A DNA stretch of 64,000 bases, taken from the NCBI GenBank assembly GCA_934047225.1, contig CAKOHE010000054.1:58001-122000 (forward strand), read 5' to 3'. Below are positions 8,701 through 19,000 of this stretch, piece after piece. This stretch comes from Ypsolopha sequella (Eukaryota; Arthropoda; Insecta; Lepidoptera; Ypsolophidae). Positions within the stretch are counted from its first letter, which is position 1. Every line of letters begins with the position of its first letter. Below the pieces are notes generated by a model, which saw only the letters and a program-made list of their open reading frames with translations, ran no database searches and was not told where the DNA came from. The translations under genes and the position numbers were made by a program.

Positions 8701-11700
8701 TCACACCTTCAGCCTGGACCCGGCGTGCACTGTCTTCCAATCAGAATTATACGCACTCCATAGGGCGATTGACTTGGCCAAGAACAGCACCAGTGACCGA
8801 ATCAACATCTTGAGTGACTCAAGATCGTCACTAGAACTGCTGGAAAATCCCAAGTCAACACATCCCCTTACCAAGAACATCAAAGAGTGCGTAGCGGAAA
8901 TCAGAGCACAGGGTCGGCAGGTGCGGCTCTTCTGGCTCAGGGCGCATGTGGGCACGGCCGGAAACGAAAGAGCAGACGAACTGGCCAAACAAGCGGCCTT
9001 GCAGTCAAGCGATGCCCCAGACTACAGTGAAGTTCCCGTGTCACACGTCAAGAGAAAGATCAGAGAGGAAACTATACGCAGATGGCAAGACAGGTATAGC
9101 TCCTCCAGCACTGGTGCCGTCACGAAGGTTTTCTTCCCGGACGTAAATGTTGCGTTCCGCACAGTCCGTGAAACCAAAATGACGCACCGTCAAGTGCAAG
9201 CCTTGACAGGACACGGGGGCATGGCGGAGTACTTACACCGGTTCAAGCTGAAAAGCAGCCCCGGTTGTGAGTGCGACCCCGACACTAGCGAGTCAGTATG
9301 GCATCTTTTACTGGACTGCCCTCGTTTCGCGGCTGCCCGAATGGAATTAGAGTACCGGCTAAACATCAAGCTGGAAAAAGCCGAACTGCGGAACATCATC
9401 GCAGACAAAGACAGCAGAACGCTCTTCCTTGCATTCGCAGAATCCGTCATACGGATAGCGGCTAAGAGGAACTCGTCCACAGACCTAACCAACACACCTC
9501 ACCCTCAACCAGATAACAACACACAAACACCATCGCAGACACAACAGCCAACAACTAGCTGCTCAATGCCAGTGGAGTACCAGCTTCTGAAGTCCAGTGA
9601 GGCAGGTACACCGGGCATAAGACTCAAAGGAGTAGCGACGTTCATGGATGACAGCACCGAGAGACTCGGTATCTGCTTCTGCAGAATATGGGGAAAGAAA
9701 GTTGTCAACATCTCACCTGGCCTTGCTCTCCTCTTAAAGGGGAGCAACTTCAAGGCAACCATAAGGCGGAAAGTATTCGAGGCGCTCGGGGATGCCACCG
9801 TGGCAGGTCATCGCTGCCGAATAGTGCGAACTAAGAACAAAGTTATCGCGCTATTTGTGGCCGGCGACGACGTTTCAGAATTCGCTGAGGCGAGTTCGAT
9901 GCTTTCCAGCCTAGCAGCCATCGACGGACCTGCTAAGAAAATCAGCGTGGACGCTATGGTAGTGGCCTACCTTAAAGCCGAAGTGGAAGATTACTCGGGG
10001 ATCATCAGAGCCTCGAGTAAACACGAGATGGTGGTTTACGAAGACAGAGGCCAAAACCTCAGTCATCTGAAACCGTATCGTCTCGGCGAATCCTCCACCC
10101 CCATCGACAGCTGGGGCCACCCAATAGCGACTCCAGAACTAAGCGGTTCAGAGAGGCTGCAAGAAAAGATCGCAGGTGAGAGACAGCCGCCCCCTCGCCG
10201 AGAGGAGTCGGAGGGAGTGCTGTCAACCATGACCAGAGCAGCGGTCGGTTGTTTCACCAACATCTCGTCTAGAATAAAAAGACACACGGACACACTCACA
10301 CCCCCCAGACCCACAACCTCATCGGGGACAGTCTCAGGAATACCCCGAACAAACCCATCAAAATCCGACAGGGGTCTGGTTGCTCTACCGGAACTCGTCA
10401 CACCCACCACTCCATCAGACCACTTGTCCAACGCGCTCCTGGAGTACGTAGCGATGCTCAAAGGCACAGTTGTTTCTAAACAAGAAACATGCCGAACGAT
10501 CCTCCTAGCCTATCGTCGGGGGAACGAGCAATTGCTACAGTCCAAACTCGAGGAGTGCGAAGCGGCGGTGTACAACAACGCTACCCTCCAAGTGTTGGGG
10601 GGAACAATGGCGGGGGAATACATGGCCGCGTACAATGGCACCGGTGGTTTTGTGGAGTTGGATGAAAACGAGTCAAACCGGATGGGGAAACCTGTCTTCA
10701 CCACCTCAGCGGATGACCCCATCGTGGTCGTCGCCAAGTGCACACGGATAATGCTGGAGGACAGAATCCTAAAAATAGCAAATAAACTGCTAGGGGATTC
10801 TGAACCCACCGAAGCCGTAGCACAAATGCTGACACCAGAAATGGAATGGGTAAACGGGGTCCCAGGTTGCGGAAAAACGACCTGGGTAGTCAACAACTTT
10901 GACCGTGAAACGGACCTGGTAACGACGCCCACGCTAGAAGGAGCAAGAGACCTCCGCCAAAAACTGGAGGGCAAGCTCGGCAGAACCGCAAAATTCAGGG
11001 TGCGCACGATGGCCTCATTGCTGGTAAACGGCATTCGCGAGGGCGGGAGCTTCCGTCGGCTTATAGTCGACGAGGCTCTCATGAGCCATTTTGGAGCCAT
11101 TGTATTAGCAACCCGGATAGTCGGCGTCAGCAAAATCTTGCTCCTGGGTGACCAAAACCAGGTCCCTTTCATCGACAGAGAAAACCTTTTCCCGATGAGG
11201 TACCTCAGTCCCAGTCTGTTTGGTTGCATAACAAAACAACTGCTGTGCACACATCGAAACCCCATGGACGTCGCATATGCCCTAAGGGAGATCTACAGTG
11301 GCATATACTCGTCCAAGGCTCAAACACGGTCCTTGACTCTGGAATCCTACGAAGATACGCGACCTCCAAGAAACGAGCATAACACCCTCTACCTTGTTCA
11401 CACCCAGGCCGAAAAACACTTCCTAGAAGGCCTGGGTTACGGCAAGCAACAAGGGTCGCGTATCCACACAATCCACGAGGCTCAGGGACTCACGTGGGAG
11501 AGAGTGGTGATCATAAGAACTGCGAAAGTCACCCAGCAGTTGCACAGCAGCATCCATCACGCAGTCGTGGCGGTGTCAAGGCATACCGGCAGCTGTGTTT
11601 ACTATACGGCTTGCCGAAAAAACGATGCCATAGTTCGGCTAATAAGGAACGCCCTGGCAGCTGAGACCGGCACGATCAAAGAGTACAACCTTAAAATGGC

Positions 11701-11773
11701 CTGGAGGAACCGAGACACGTCAGTGGCTGACGCCATGCTGAATGGTGGCACGGGCGGCAACCCAGTCGTCTGA
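5756..11773 (+). CDS. ORF2: endonuclease-RT-RNase H-CCHC-SF1 helicase polyprotein (A1)
   Basis: About 2005 codons counted from the +1 junction, since there is no usable ATG. Domains in order: APE-type endonuclease (QANLQR about 23, LVQEPYV about 47, GGDVNAWS about 151, TSDHNA about 230); reverse transcriptase (KKAPGPDG about 485, SLDIEGAFDN about 615, FADDVV about 705 with both catalytic Asp); RNase H (YTDGSK about 958, SELYAL, LSDSRSS, HVGTAGNERADE about 1064, all acidic residues kept); CCHC finger (CECDPD...HLLLDC, 1171-1188); an unrecognised segment (1271 to about 1640); SF1 helicase with Walker A GVPGCGKT at 1701, LIVDEA at about 1770 and VAVSRHT at about 1938. R1-type ORF2 normally ends after the CCHC finger; the extra roughly 750 residues are unique to family A. 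The protein nicks TTAGG DNA and performs target-primed reverse transcription. Confidence 0.93.
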   Translation, partial: KGDDTTPTSPPPNTPRSKLLVIQANLQRNKLATQELIQAAKGSGVSIALVQEPYVGSSGNMSTYPGAQVIQCTLNRKKPVKAAVIVFGDHLRVIHDPQLVTETEAAVILVAGSLKLAVLSVYFEGNQDINVNLQSVEQKCKKLNTNNIIIGGDVNAWSLWWGSKHDDPRGVAYSAFLDEMEFHVLNRGDTPTFETYRGGRLYSSIVDVTACSQSLLGRIEDWRVDRDMTTSDHNAIAFALRLDGELVDLEPTTTRKFNVKKANWQEFHLHVKSGLAESNISLDNINSISSVEELDNMLAAYTNAIQKACDKAIPKLGAYKGKVAPPWWSKDLADLKREVNRRRRRIRNAAPTRREHVVDEYLTVKLDYEKKASEAQTQSWKEFCSTQERESMWDGIYRVIRRTTKRREDPLLRNEKGETLSPEASADLLASTFYPDDSVSTDQPFHKHLRELTDSNPEDIQNLSEDDPPFTEAELDSVLHDINPKKAPGPDGLTADICTKAIEAGREVFMALANKCLELAHFPAQWKMAHVIILGKQGKDDYTHPKSYRPIGLLPVLGKIVEKLLVNRLQWHVQPTLNHNQYGFTPQRGTEDALYDLIKHVRSELESKKIVLMISLDIEGAFDNAWWPALKHQLATRKCPQNIYAMVCSYLQDRKIVVNYARATSERDTTKGCVQGSIGGPTFWNIILDPLLAKLVQEGVHAQAFADDVVLTFTGHSVETMEQRVNSTLETIVEWGTQNKLNFAAHKTKAMLMTKKLKYGEPHLYMSGSRLELVHEIKLLGLVIDRKLTFKAHVTAVCKKAADIYKHLARAAKVTWGLNGEIVRTIYVAVVEPIVLYAASVWHQSTELQMIRDRLDALQRGFAQKICKAYRTVSLSSALILSGLLPLDLRVQEAAALYMAKRGFSTDYIPPGRKMEQRISYLEQPHPSQLITTEYELLENMDSETLSTHCIAGPQVYTDGSKIEGKVGAALTWWEDGQETSFHTFSLDPACTVFQSELYALHRAIDLAKNSTSDRINILSDSRSSLELLENPKSTHPLTKNIKECVAEIRAQGRQVRLFWLRAHVGTAGNERADELAKQAALQSSDAPDYSEVPVSHVKRKIREETIRRWQDRYSSSSTGAVTKVFFPDVNVAFRTVRETKMTHRQVQALTGHGGMAEYLHRFKLKSSPGCECDPDTSESVWHLLLDCPRFAAARMELEYRLNIKLEKAELRNIIADKDSRTLFLAFAESVIRIAAKRNSSTDLTNTPHPQPDNNTQTPSQTQQPTTSCSMPVEYQLLKSSEAGTPGIRLKGVATFMDDSTERLGICFCRIWGKKVVNISPGLALLLKGSNFKATIRRKVFEALGDATVAGHRCRIVRTKNKVIALFVAGDDVSEFAEASSMLSSLAAIDGPAKKISVDAMVVAYLKAEVEDYSGIIRASSKHEMVVYEDRGQNLSHLKPYRLGESSTPIDSWGHPIATPELSGSERLQEKIAGERQPPPRREESEGVLSTMTRAAVGCFTNISSRIKRHTDTLTPPRPTTSSGTVSGIPRTNPSKSDRGLVALPELVTPTTPSDHLSNALLEYVAMLKGTVVSKQETCRTILLAYRRGNEQLLQSKLEECEAAVYNNATLQVLGGTMAGEYMAAYNGTGGFVELDENESNRMGKPVFTTSADDPIVVVAKCTRIMLEDRILKIANKLLGDSEPTEAVAQMLTPEMEWVNGVPGCGKTTWVVNNFDRETDLVTTPTLEGARDLRQKLEGKLGRTAKFRVRTMASLLVNGIREGGSFRRLIVDEALMSHFGAIVLATRIVGVSKILLLGDQNQVPFIDRENLFPMRYLSPSLFGCITKQLLCTHRNPMDVAYALREIYSGIYSSKAQTRSLTLESYEDTRPPRNEHNTLYLVHTQAEKHFLEGLGYGKQQGSRIHTIHEAQGLTWERVVIIRTAKVTQQLHSSIHHAVVAVSRHTGSCVYYTACRKNDAIVRLIRNALAAETGTIKEYNLKMAWRNRDTSVADAMLNGGTGGNPVV

Positions 11774-11963
11774 GCTGGCTATCTTCCCCCCTCTCTCAAT
11801 AAAAGTGTGTTATTTCCATCTCACCACAGTAATTGTCAGAAATTGTGTAATAATAATATGTAAACCCCCTAAATGTAACAAAACATGTATTTTAAATTAG
11901 ACTGTAATAAAATATGTATAGAATATAGTTTAAAGAATATGTACCGATATAGAATATGTATTT

Positions 11964-11994
<31 letters not shown>

Positions 11995-12222
11995 GTTAAT
12001 ATAAATATTTTTAGTATATATATATATATGTAACTAGCTATAAGTAAGGGTCCAATGTAAAAACGAACCACCTAAATTGTATTTCACACCAAAATTATTT
12101 AATCTTGTTGTAAGGAGCGAAAAGAGGAACAGAACTAAATTGCCAAAATAAACATTGCTAAAAAAGGTATGGACAACGTCCATAGCACTTGCATTCATTA
12201 TAAAAAAAAAAAAAAAAAAAAA
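11774..12222 (+). other. 3'UTR of A1 with terminal stem-loop and poly(A)
   Basis: Nearly identical to the A0 3'UTR, including an internal A tract near 11963-11988 and an AATAAA about 25 bases after the stop. The terminal hairpin is TATGGAC at 12168-12174 with GTCCATA at 12178-12184. Poly(A) is 12202-12222. Confidence 0.75.
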
Positions 12223-12480
12223 CCTAACCTAACCTAACCTAACCTAACCTAACCTAACCTAACCTAACCTAACCTAACCTAACCTAACCTAACCTAACCT
12301 AACCTAACCTAACCTAACCTAACCTAACCTAACCTAACCTAACCTAACCTAACCTAACCTAACCTAACCTAACCTAACCTAACCTAACCTAACCTAACCT
12401 AACCTAACCTAACCTAACCTAACCTAACCTAACCTAACCTAACCTAACCTAACCTAACCTAACCTAACCTAACCTAACCC
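12223..12480 (+). repeat. Telomeric (CCTAA)n, about 51 units
   Basis: The longest uninterrupted array in the window, perfect pentamers, ending CCTAACCC before AGTACTGC of A2. Confidence 0.98.
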
Positions 12481-14022
12481 AGTACTGCTCGAAACTCCGT
12501 ACCATACACCTCGTCGCTCCACACAAAAAATCATTAAAAATAGAAAAAACCTAAATATCAAAGTGAAAGTGTTGTGCAGTGATAGTTAAGTGTACGACTC
12601 ACCAGGATTTGTGTTGGCAACAAAATCGGCCAACGGGATCTGACTCTGGAGACCTTCAACTTTGGAGCAGCATAGGCCGGCGCAAGAAGCACCTAAAACA
12701 GTGAGTCAAATCTCAATGCGTAGCTCTTGCCAAGTTCTATCTGGAATTGAAGGAATTTTGGAGATCCGTCGTCAGGAACAGGAGTTATTCACCAACAAAG
12801 CTCCCATACAAATCGCTCTGACCTAGTTATCTAGGTTACACGTGCCGGGCTTGGCGCGTGTTAGTGACGTACCAGCCAGACAGCCATCGCTGAAGACACC
12901 TCTGCCCACCTGAGGACTTCGTCTAGCTGATGAGGAGCAGTTTCCTGAGGACACTCGGAGACCAGAGGTACACCTAGGGAACTCCTGAACCCCTTGTCCT
13001 ATTCCCCCCGAGCTTGGGCTTGTTGATATCGGGACGACCAGTCCTTTCCGCACAGGCCCAAAACATCCCCCTCCCCCAAATTTTTGGACCCCCCCAAATT
13101 TGCGCCCCCCCTCCAAAACTTGGTCACCCGCCGCGTGGATCACATTGATCTCCCCCCACCACCTGACGTACACCGCGCCTACCCCTCTCAGGTTTCACCC
13201 CCCCCCATTATCAAGTGGGGCAAGACGGGCCCCCTGCCAATCGTCGGCTCTTGATTCCTACCCTTCCCCCGACCTCCAACCCAACCATCAATACTCCCCT
13301 AACCCAATACTAACTCCCCCTACCCCAACCTCGACTCCCCCTCCCCCAACCCAACTCCCCCTTCACAGATCCCGACTCCCCCGTCCCTAATCCCAACTCC
13401 CCCTTCCCCAATCCCCAAACCCCCCTCCCCTCTCCCTCGACCTCACCCCCGCAAGGGCCCGTCTTGCCCCCCGTGACGCTAGACCCCCCGAGTTTGGGCT
13501 CAAACTTCTCGGGAGAGCAAAAGGAGTACTTTGGCTCTGCCAGAATTTTGATAGCCCTGCCGGTTGGGGTGATAGATCCAAAAAACCTTTTTCTACTCCC
13601 CCCACCCTCTTACCTCCACACCCCGGCGGCTAACTTTGTCCCCCTTGGCCTGACAACATCGAGCTTGGGCTCAAATTAACCGGAAGAGCCTCAGCTACAA
13701 ACTGGCTCCCACGGATCACTGATTCCTTGCTTCCCTTGGCCATTAGATCGGAAAAACTATCCGCCACTTCTATCTTCCCCCCTTAGAGTGTACCTCACAC
13801 AAATAGTCGAGCACAACAACTACGCAGGCACATCAAGCAGTTTACTCGCACAAATAATCCGTGAAGCAACAAAACCAGCATCCGGAAGCCATCAACATCT
13901 ACGGCAAGACCCTTATTTGTAGTTAGTTGGTAATTTTTAGTATAGTTTTAAATATTTATTTTAATTAATATTAAGTTAAGTTGATACTCATCTTATTCTA
14001 AGTAAATAAAATCCCCATCAAT
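12481..14022 (+). promoter_or_regulatory. 5'UTR / internal promoter region of A2
   Basis: No gene. Starts AGTACTGCTCGAAACTCC; CGCTCC lies at +35 as in A1. The stretch 13246-13445 is a degenerate pyrimidine-rich tract of CCCCAAC/CCGACT-like units. The GAGTTTGGGCTC marker of the family A monomers occurs (in variant form) near 13010, 13490 and 13661, so the spacing differs from A1. Confidence 0.65.
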
Positions 14023-16050
14023 ATGTCCAACATCCCGAAAAACCCCAGAACCTCAGTCGCCAAGTCATCTACGACTGGGGTGCCCCCTCTGCGGCCACAA
14101 CGTCCGCTCCGGGAAAGACTCCTCAGAAATAGCCTCAAGTCCGGTTCCGACGGGGAGTCGGTCTCATCAGCTTCGGAGCGCAGAGTGGCTGCATCGGCCC
14201 CTGACACCTTCCACGCCGCACTATCACCACCTTGGCCAGTCGACTCGGACGAAGACTCTTTGTCGGAGTCGATTGACCGAAGGGATAGCTTTGTAGCCAC
14301 CACAAACAGGGACCTCAGGAGTGGGGTCCGAATGGACGCTGCGAACAAGTTAGCCACTGACATGCTCCTCAAAGGTAAGGAGGCTCTAGAGGCCGCAAGG
14401 AACCTGAAGACGGAGCTCAAAACCACGGCCATTTTATCCCTGCAGACCCTGTACGAGACGGTGCTGTCTCTTTCCGACTCCAGATCACGGCACAAATCCA
14501 ACCTGGAGAAGGAAAGAAGCCGGCACGCTCTGGAACTCGTCAGAGTGGAGCGTGCCCACACTAGACAGCTCACAGAGGTGACCAACAACCTCACCATCAA
14601 CCTCCAAAAAACAATGGAGGAAGTAGGACAGGGTCTCCGGGAAACAAAGGCAGTGAGAGAATGGCTAGCGTATGAAACGCGGGATCCATTCGGACAAATA
14701 GGGGAAGCTAGGGACCGCCTGGCCGCCATCGACCAAGCTGTGCAGGACTTATCGAACCAGTTAGCCCAGTTGTCAGTTGAAGGGTCCGGTTGTCCGGAGA
14801 GCTCTCTCAGAGGAGATTACAACAAACTCTCCACCAGTATAGAGCAGCTCTCCAGACAACTAGACTCAATGAGGAGAGAAACAACTACTCTCTCCCAAAG
14901 GACAACAGAGCTGCACGAACGGATGGCAATCCGGGCGGATACAACTCCAATCACGGAACCCTCACAGCCACAGACCGACCGCTTAGAGCAGGAGGTAAAG
15001 GATGTGAGGGAAACGCTGACACAACTCGACACTTACATAAAAAACACATTACGCGAGGCAATCACCACCAACGAAGCGAACCCCACAAATTCGGAACTCA
15101 CAGAGCACCTCCAGCCGCTCACCGAAAGGCTTGAGGCAGTCTCTTCGGAGCTCAAAACTATGCGCGAACAAAGAATGCGCACACCCCCGCCGCAACTCAG
15201 CTTAGAGACCGAGATCGCTGAGGCGAGCGGGTGGACCGTAGTGCAGCGGAAGCGCAAGCCGGAGAGACAGCCAGCCACACCGCCTTCACCAAGACCGAAC
15301 CACAGCATTATCGTCTCCTCGACGGACGCCACAAAGACCGGGGAAAATGTCATCAAGACGATAATCGGTGCGCTGGACATGGGAAAAACCGGTGCACGGG
15401 TGGATCGGGTCAGAAAGGCGAGAAACCAAAAGGTTGTCCTTACTTGTGGGTCTAAAGAAGACCTGGCCCTGGTAAGGACAAGAGTTAAAAATAACAACAC
15501 CCTGAAAGTGGAGGAGCCTCGCGTGAATAATCCCTTAGTAATAGTGAAAAATGTCCTCGCCTATCAGAAGGATGACGAGATTACGCAGCAATTCCGGGCT
15601 CAAAATAAACAATTGTTCATGGGCCTGGAGAAAGACGACAATCTCGTCAGAGTCAAATACAGAAAGAAAGCGAGAAACCCCCTGCAAGCTCATATAGTTT
15701 TCGAGGTGTCGGCGGCGCTCTATGGGAGGCTGATGGAGGCTAAAAAAGTCTACATCGGCCTCTCACGGAGCCCCGTCGAGGATCAGTCGCCCCTAATCCA
15801 GTGCTCCAGGTGCTGGGGATACGGCCACACAAAAAGCCTCTGCCGGGAGAAGGAGGACCTCTGCGGATTCTGCGGGGGAAATCACTCCTGGGAGAAATGT
15901 CGCAGCAGGAAGGAGAATGCTCTCCCGAAATGCAAAAACTGTGAACAGGCCCACACCCCAACATCAAAAGCGCACGCAGCATACGACAATGAGTGTCCAG
16001 AAAAACAAAAGATGGACGCCATAGCTCGCTCGCGTGTGAGCTACTGCTAA
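14023..16050 (+). CDS. ORF1: coiled-coil, zinc-knuckle nucleocapsid-like protein (A2)
   Basis: 675 residues from ATG. Same order as in A1: Ser/Pro-rich basic N terminus, long coiled-coil region with YETVLSLSDSRSRHK, the conserved IIVSS...RVRKARNQKVVLTC block, then three zinc knuckles (CSRCWGYGHTKSLC, CGFCGGNHSWEKC, long-spaced third). It is six residues longer than A1 because of a small insertion near residue 65-85. It ends SRVSYC-stop with the conserved TGCTAAGGG junction, ORF2 being +1. Expected role: RNA binding and multimerisation in the retrotransposition particle. Confidence 0.92.
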   Translation: MSNIPKNPRTSVAKSSTTGVPPLRPQRPLRERLLRNSLKSGSDGESVSSASERRVAASAPDTFHAALSPPWPVDSDEDSLSESIDRRDSFVATTNRDLRSGVRMDAANKLATDMLLKGKEALEAARNLKTELKTTAILSLQTLYETVLSLSDSRSRHKSNLEKERSRHALELVRVERAHTRQLTEVTNNLTINLQKTMEEVGQGLRETKAVREWLAYETRDPFGQIGEARDRLAAIDQAVQDLSNQLAQLSVEGSGCPESSLRGDYNKLSTSIEQLSRQLDSMRRETTTLSQRTTELHERMAIRADTTPITEPSQPQTDRLEQEVKDVRETLTQLDTYIKNTLREAITTNEANPTNSELTEHLQPLTERLEAVSSELKTMREQRMRTPPPQLSLETEIAEASGWTVVQRKRKPERQPATPPSPRPNHSIIVSSTDATKTGENVIKTIIGALDMGKTGARVDRVRKARNQKVVLTCGSKEDLALVRTRVKNNNTLKVEEPRVNNPLVIVKNVLAYQKDDEITQQFRAQNKQLFMGLEKDDNLVRVKYRKKARNPLQAHIVFEVSAALYGRLMEAKKVYIGLSRSPVEDQSPLIQCSRCWGYGHTKSLCREKEDLCGFCGGNHSWEKCRSRKENALPKCKNCEQAHTPTSKAHAAYDNECPEKQKMDAIARSRVSYC

Positions 16051-19000
16051 GGGCAACGATACCACCCCCACCTCTCCCCCCCCGAGTGCTTCCCATAGCA
16101 AACTGCTAGTAATTCAGGCTAACCTGCAGCGCAACAAACTGGCGACGCAGGAGCTGATACAGGCAGCCAAGGGACGCGGGGTCTCTATTGCCCTGGTACA
16201 GGAACCCTATGTGGGACGTAGTGGCAATATGAGCACCTACCCCGGCGCACAAGTCATTCAGTGCACCCTTAATCGCACAAAACCAGTGAAAGCTGCTGTC
16301 ATCATTTTCGGAGACCAACTGAGGGTAATTCACGACCCACAGTTGGTGACCGAGACTGAGGCAGCGGTGACCCTGGTGGCGGGCAGCCTCAAGCTAGCAG
16401 TGCTATCGGTGTACTTCGAGGGGGATCAAGACATCAATGTGAACTTGCGGAGTGTTGAACAAAAATGCAAAAAGCTCAACACCAGCAACATTCTCATAGG
16501 CGGGGACGTAAACGCGTGGAGCCTCTGGTGGGGTAGCAAGCACGACGACCCCAGGGGAATAGCCTACAGCGCCTTCCTCGACGAGATGGAGTTCCATGTT
16601 CTCAACAGGGGGGAAACCCCCACGTTTGAGACATACAGGGGAGGTAGACTATACAGCAGTATAGTGGATGTTACTGCGTGTAGTCAATCTCTGCTAGGCA
16701 CGATTGAAAACTGGAGAGTGGACCGTGGTATGACAACGTCAGACCACAATGCCATTACCTTCGCCTTGCGACTGGACAGAGAGTTAGTGGCTCTAGAACC
16801 CACTACCACTCGCAGGTTTAACGTCAAGAAGGCAAACTGGCGAGAATTCCAACTCCACGTGAAGTCTGGCTTAGCCGAGAGTAACATCTCCCTGGACAAC
16901 ATCAACTCCATCTCGAGCGTCGAGGAACTGGATGAAATGCTTGTCGCATACACCAACGCCATTCAAAAGGCATGCGACAAAGCAATTCCCAAACTAGGCG
17001 CCTACAAAGGCAAGGTAGCACCCCCCTGGTGGTCCAAAGACCTCGCTGATCTGAAAAGAGAGGTTAATCGAAGGAGGCGAAGGATCCGTAATGCTGCACC
17101 CACTAGACGGGAACACGTGGTTGGAGAGTACCTCACCGCCAAGCTGGACTACGAAAAAAAGGCTAGTGAAGCCCAAACCCAAAGCTGGAAAGAGTTCTGC
17201 TCGACGCAGGAAAAGGAGAGCATGTGGGATGGGATATACAGAGTAATAAGGCGAACAACTAAGAGGCGAGAAGACCCGCTTCTGAGGAACGAGAAGGGCG
17301 AGACACTCAGTCCCGAGGCATCGGCCGATCTCCTGGCCAGCACGTTCTACCCTGACGACTCTGCATTGACCGACCAACCCTTCCACAAACATCTCCGAGA
17401 GCTGACGGACTCCAACCCCAAGGATATCCAAGATCTGTCGGAAGACGACCCACCGTTCACGGAAGCCGAATTGGATTCAGTCCTCCACGACATTAATCCA
17501 AAAAAGGCACCGGGACCGGACGGGCTTACCGCGGACATATGCACGATGGCCATCGAAGCGGGGAGGGAGGTATTCATGGCTCTGGCTAACAAATGCCTAG
17601 GGCTTGCATATTTCCCTACTCAGTGGAAAATGGCGCACGTAATCATCCTCGGGAAACAGGGCAAAGATGACTACACACATCCCAAGTCATACAGACCCAT
17701 TGGACTTCTGCCAGTAATCGGGAAAATCGTCGAGAAACTCTTGGTTAATAGGCTGCAATGGCACTTGCAGCCCACACTTAACCACAACCAGTATGGGTTT
17801 ACGCCACAACGCGGGACCGAGGACGCCCTCTATGACCTTCTTAAGCACACAAGATCAGAACTTGAAAGTAAAAATATAGTTCTCATGATCTCGCTGGACA
17901 TAGAGGGAGCCTTCGATAACGCATGGTGGCCGGCTTTGAAGCACCAACTAGCCACAAGGAAGTGTCCGCGAAACATATACGCGATGGTGTGCTCCTATCT
18001 ACAAGACCGAAAAATAGTGGTCAACTATGCCAGAGCAACAAGCGAGAGGGATACTACAAAGGGTTGCGTCCAAGGATCCATCGGAGGACCAGCTTTTTGG
18101 AACATCATACTCGATCCGCTGTTGGCCAAGCTGGCACAGGAAGGAGTACATGCGCAGGCTTTCGCGGACGACGTAGTTCTAACATTCACCGGCCACTCGG
18201 TCGAAACCATGGAGCAACGAGTCAACTCAACACTGGAGACAATAGTGGAGTGGGGTACTCAGAACAAGCTCAACTTTGCCGCACATAAGACCAAGGCGAT
18301 GTTGATGACTAAAAAACTGAAGTACGGGGAACCACACCTCTATATGTCAGGAAGTAGACTCGAACTCGTAGACGAGATAAAACTCCTTGGTCTCATCATC
18401 GACCGAAAACTCACCTTCAAGGCGCACGTGACCGCAGTCTGTAAAAAGGCTGCGGACATATACAAGCACCTAGCGCGCGCAGCAAAGGTGACATGGGGCC
18501 TAAACGGTGAAATTGTAAGAACGATATACGTAGCGGTTGTCGAGCCGATCGTACTGTACGCAGCAAGTGCATGGTACCAATCCACAGAACTCCAGATGAT
18601 CAGAGATCGTCTGGACGCACTGCAAAGAGGATTTGGCCAAAAGATCTGCAAAGCGTACAGAACGGTCTCGCTCTCTTCGGCACTAATTCTATCGGGCCTA
18701 CTACCCCTGGACCTTAGAGTACAAGAAGCCGCAATTCTGTACATGGCCAAACGAGGCATCAGTACAGACTACATACCACCAGGAAGGAAAATGGAGCAAA
18801 GGATAAGCTACTTAGAGCAGCCACATCCTTCTCAACTCATAACAACAGAGTTCGAGCTCCTAGAAAACATGGATTCCGAAACTCTATCCACCCACGGAAT
18901 TGCTGGGCCGCAAGTGTACACTGATGGCAGCAAAATTGAGGGCAAGGTTGGAGCAGCCCTCACATGGTGGGAGGACGGACAGGAAACTAGTTTTCACACC

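Larger units (their letters stand above)
2287..12222 (+). mobile_element. A1: full-length family A telomeric R1-clade retrotransposon with helicase
   Basis: A complete element of about 9.9 kb: 5'UTR 2287-3747, ORF1 3748-5757, ORF2 5756-11773, 3'UTR and poly(A) to 12222. CCTAA repeats flank both ends and there is no long target duplication. The left flank ends in CC and the right flank resumes as (AA)CCTAA, so the pentamer appears cut at the same place on both sides. Orientation and junctions match what I recall of Bombyx TRAS1. Both ORFs are intact. Confidence 0.95.

Noticed and set aside
9992..11773. The helicase region as a separate downstream gene
   Set aside because: The frame is continuous with RNase H and the CCHC finger in A1, A2 and A3, with no stop or new start, so it is one ORF.
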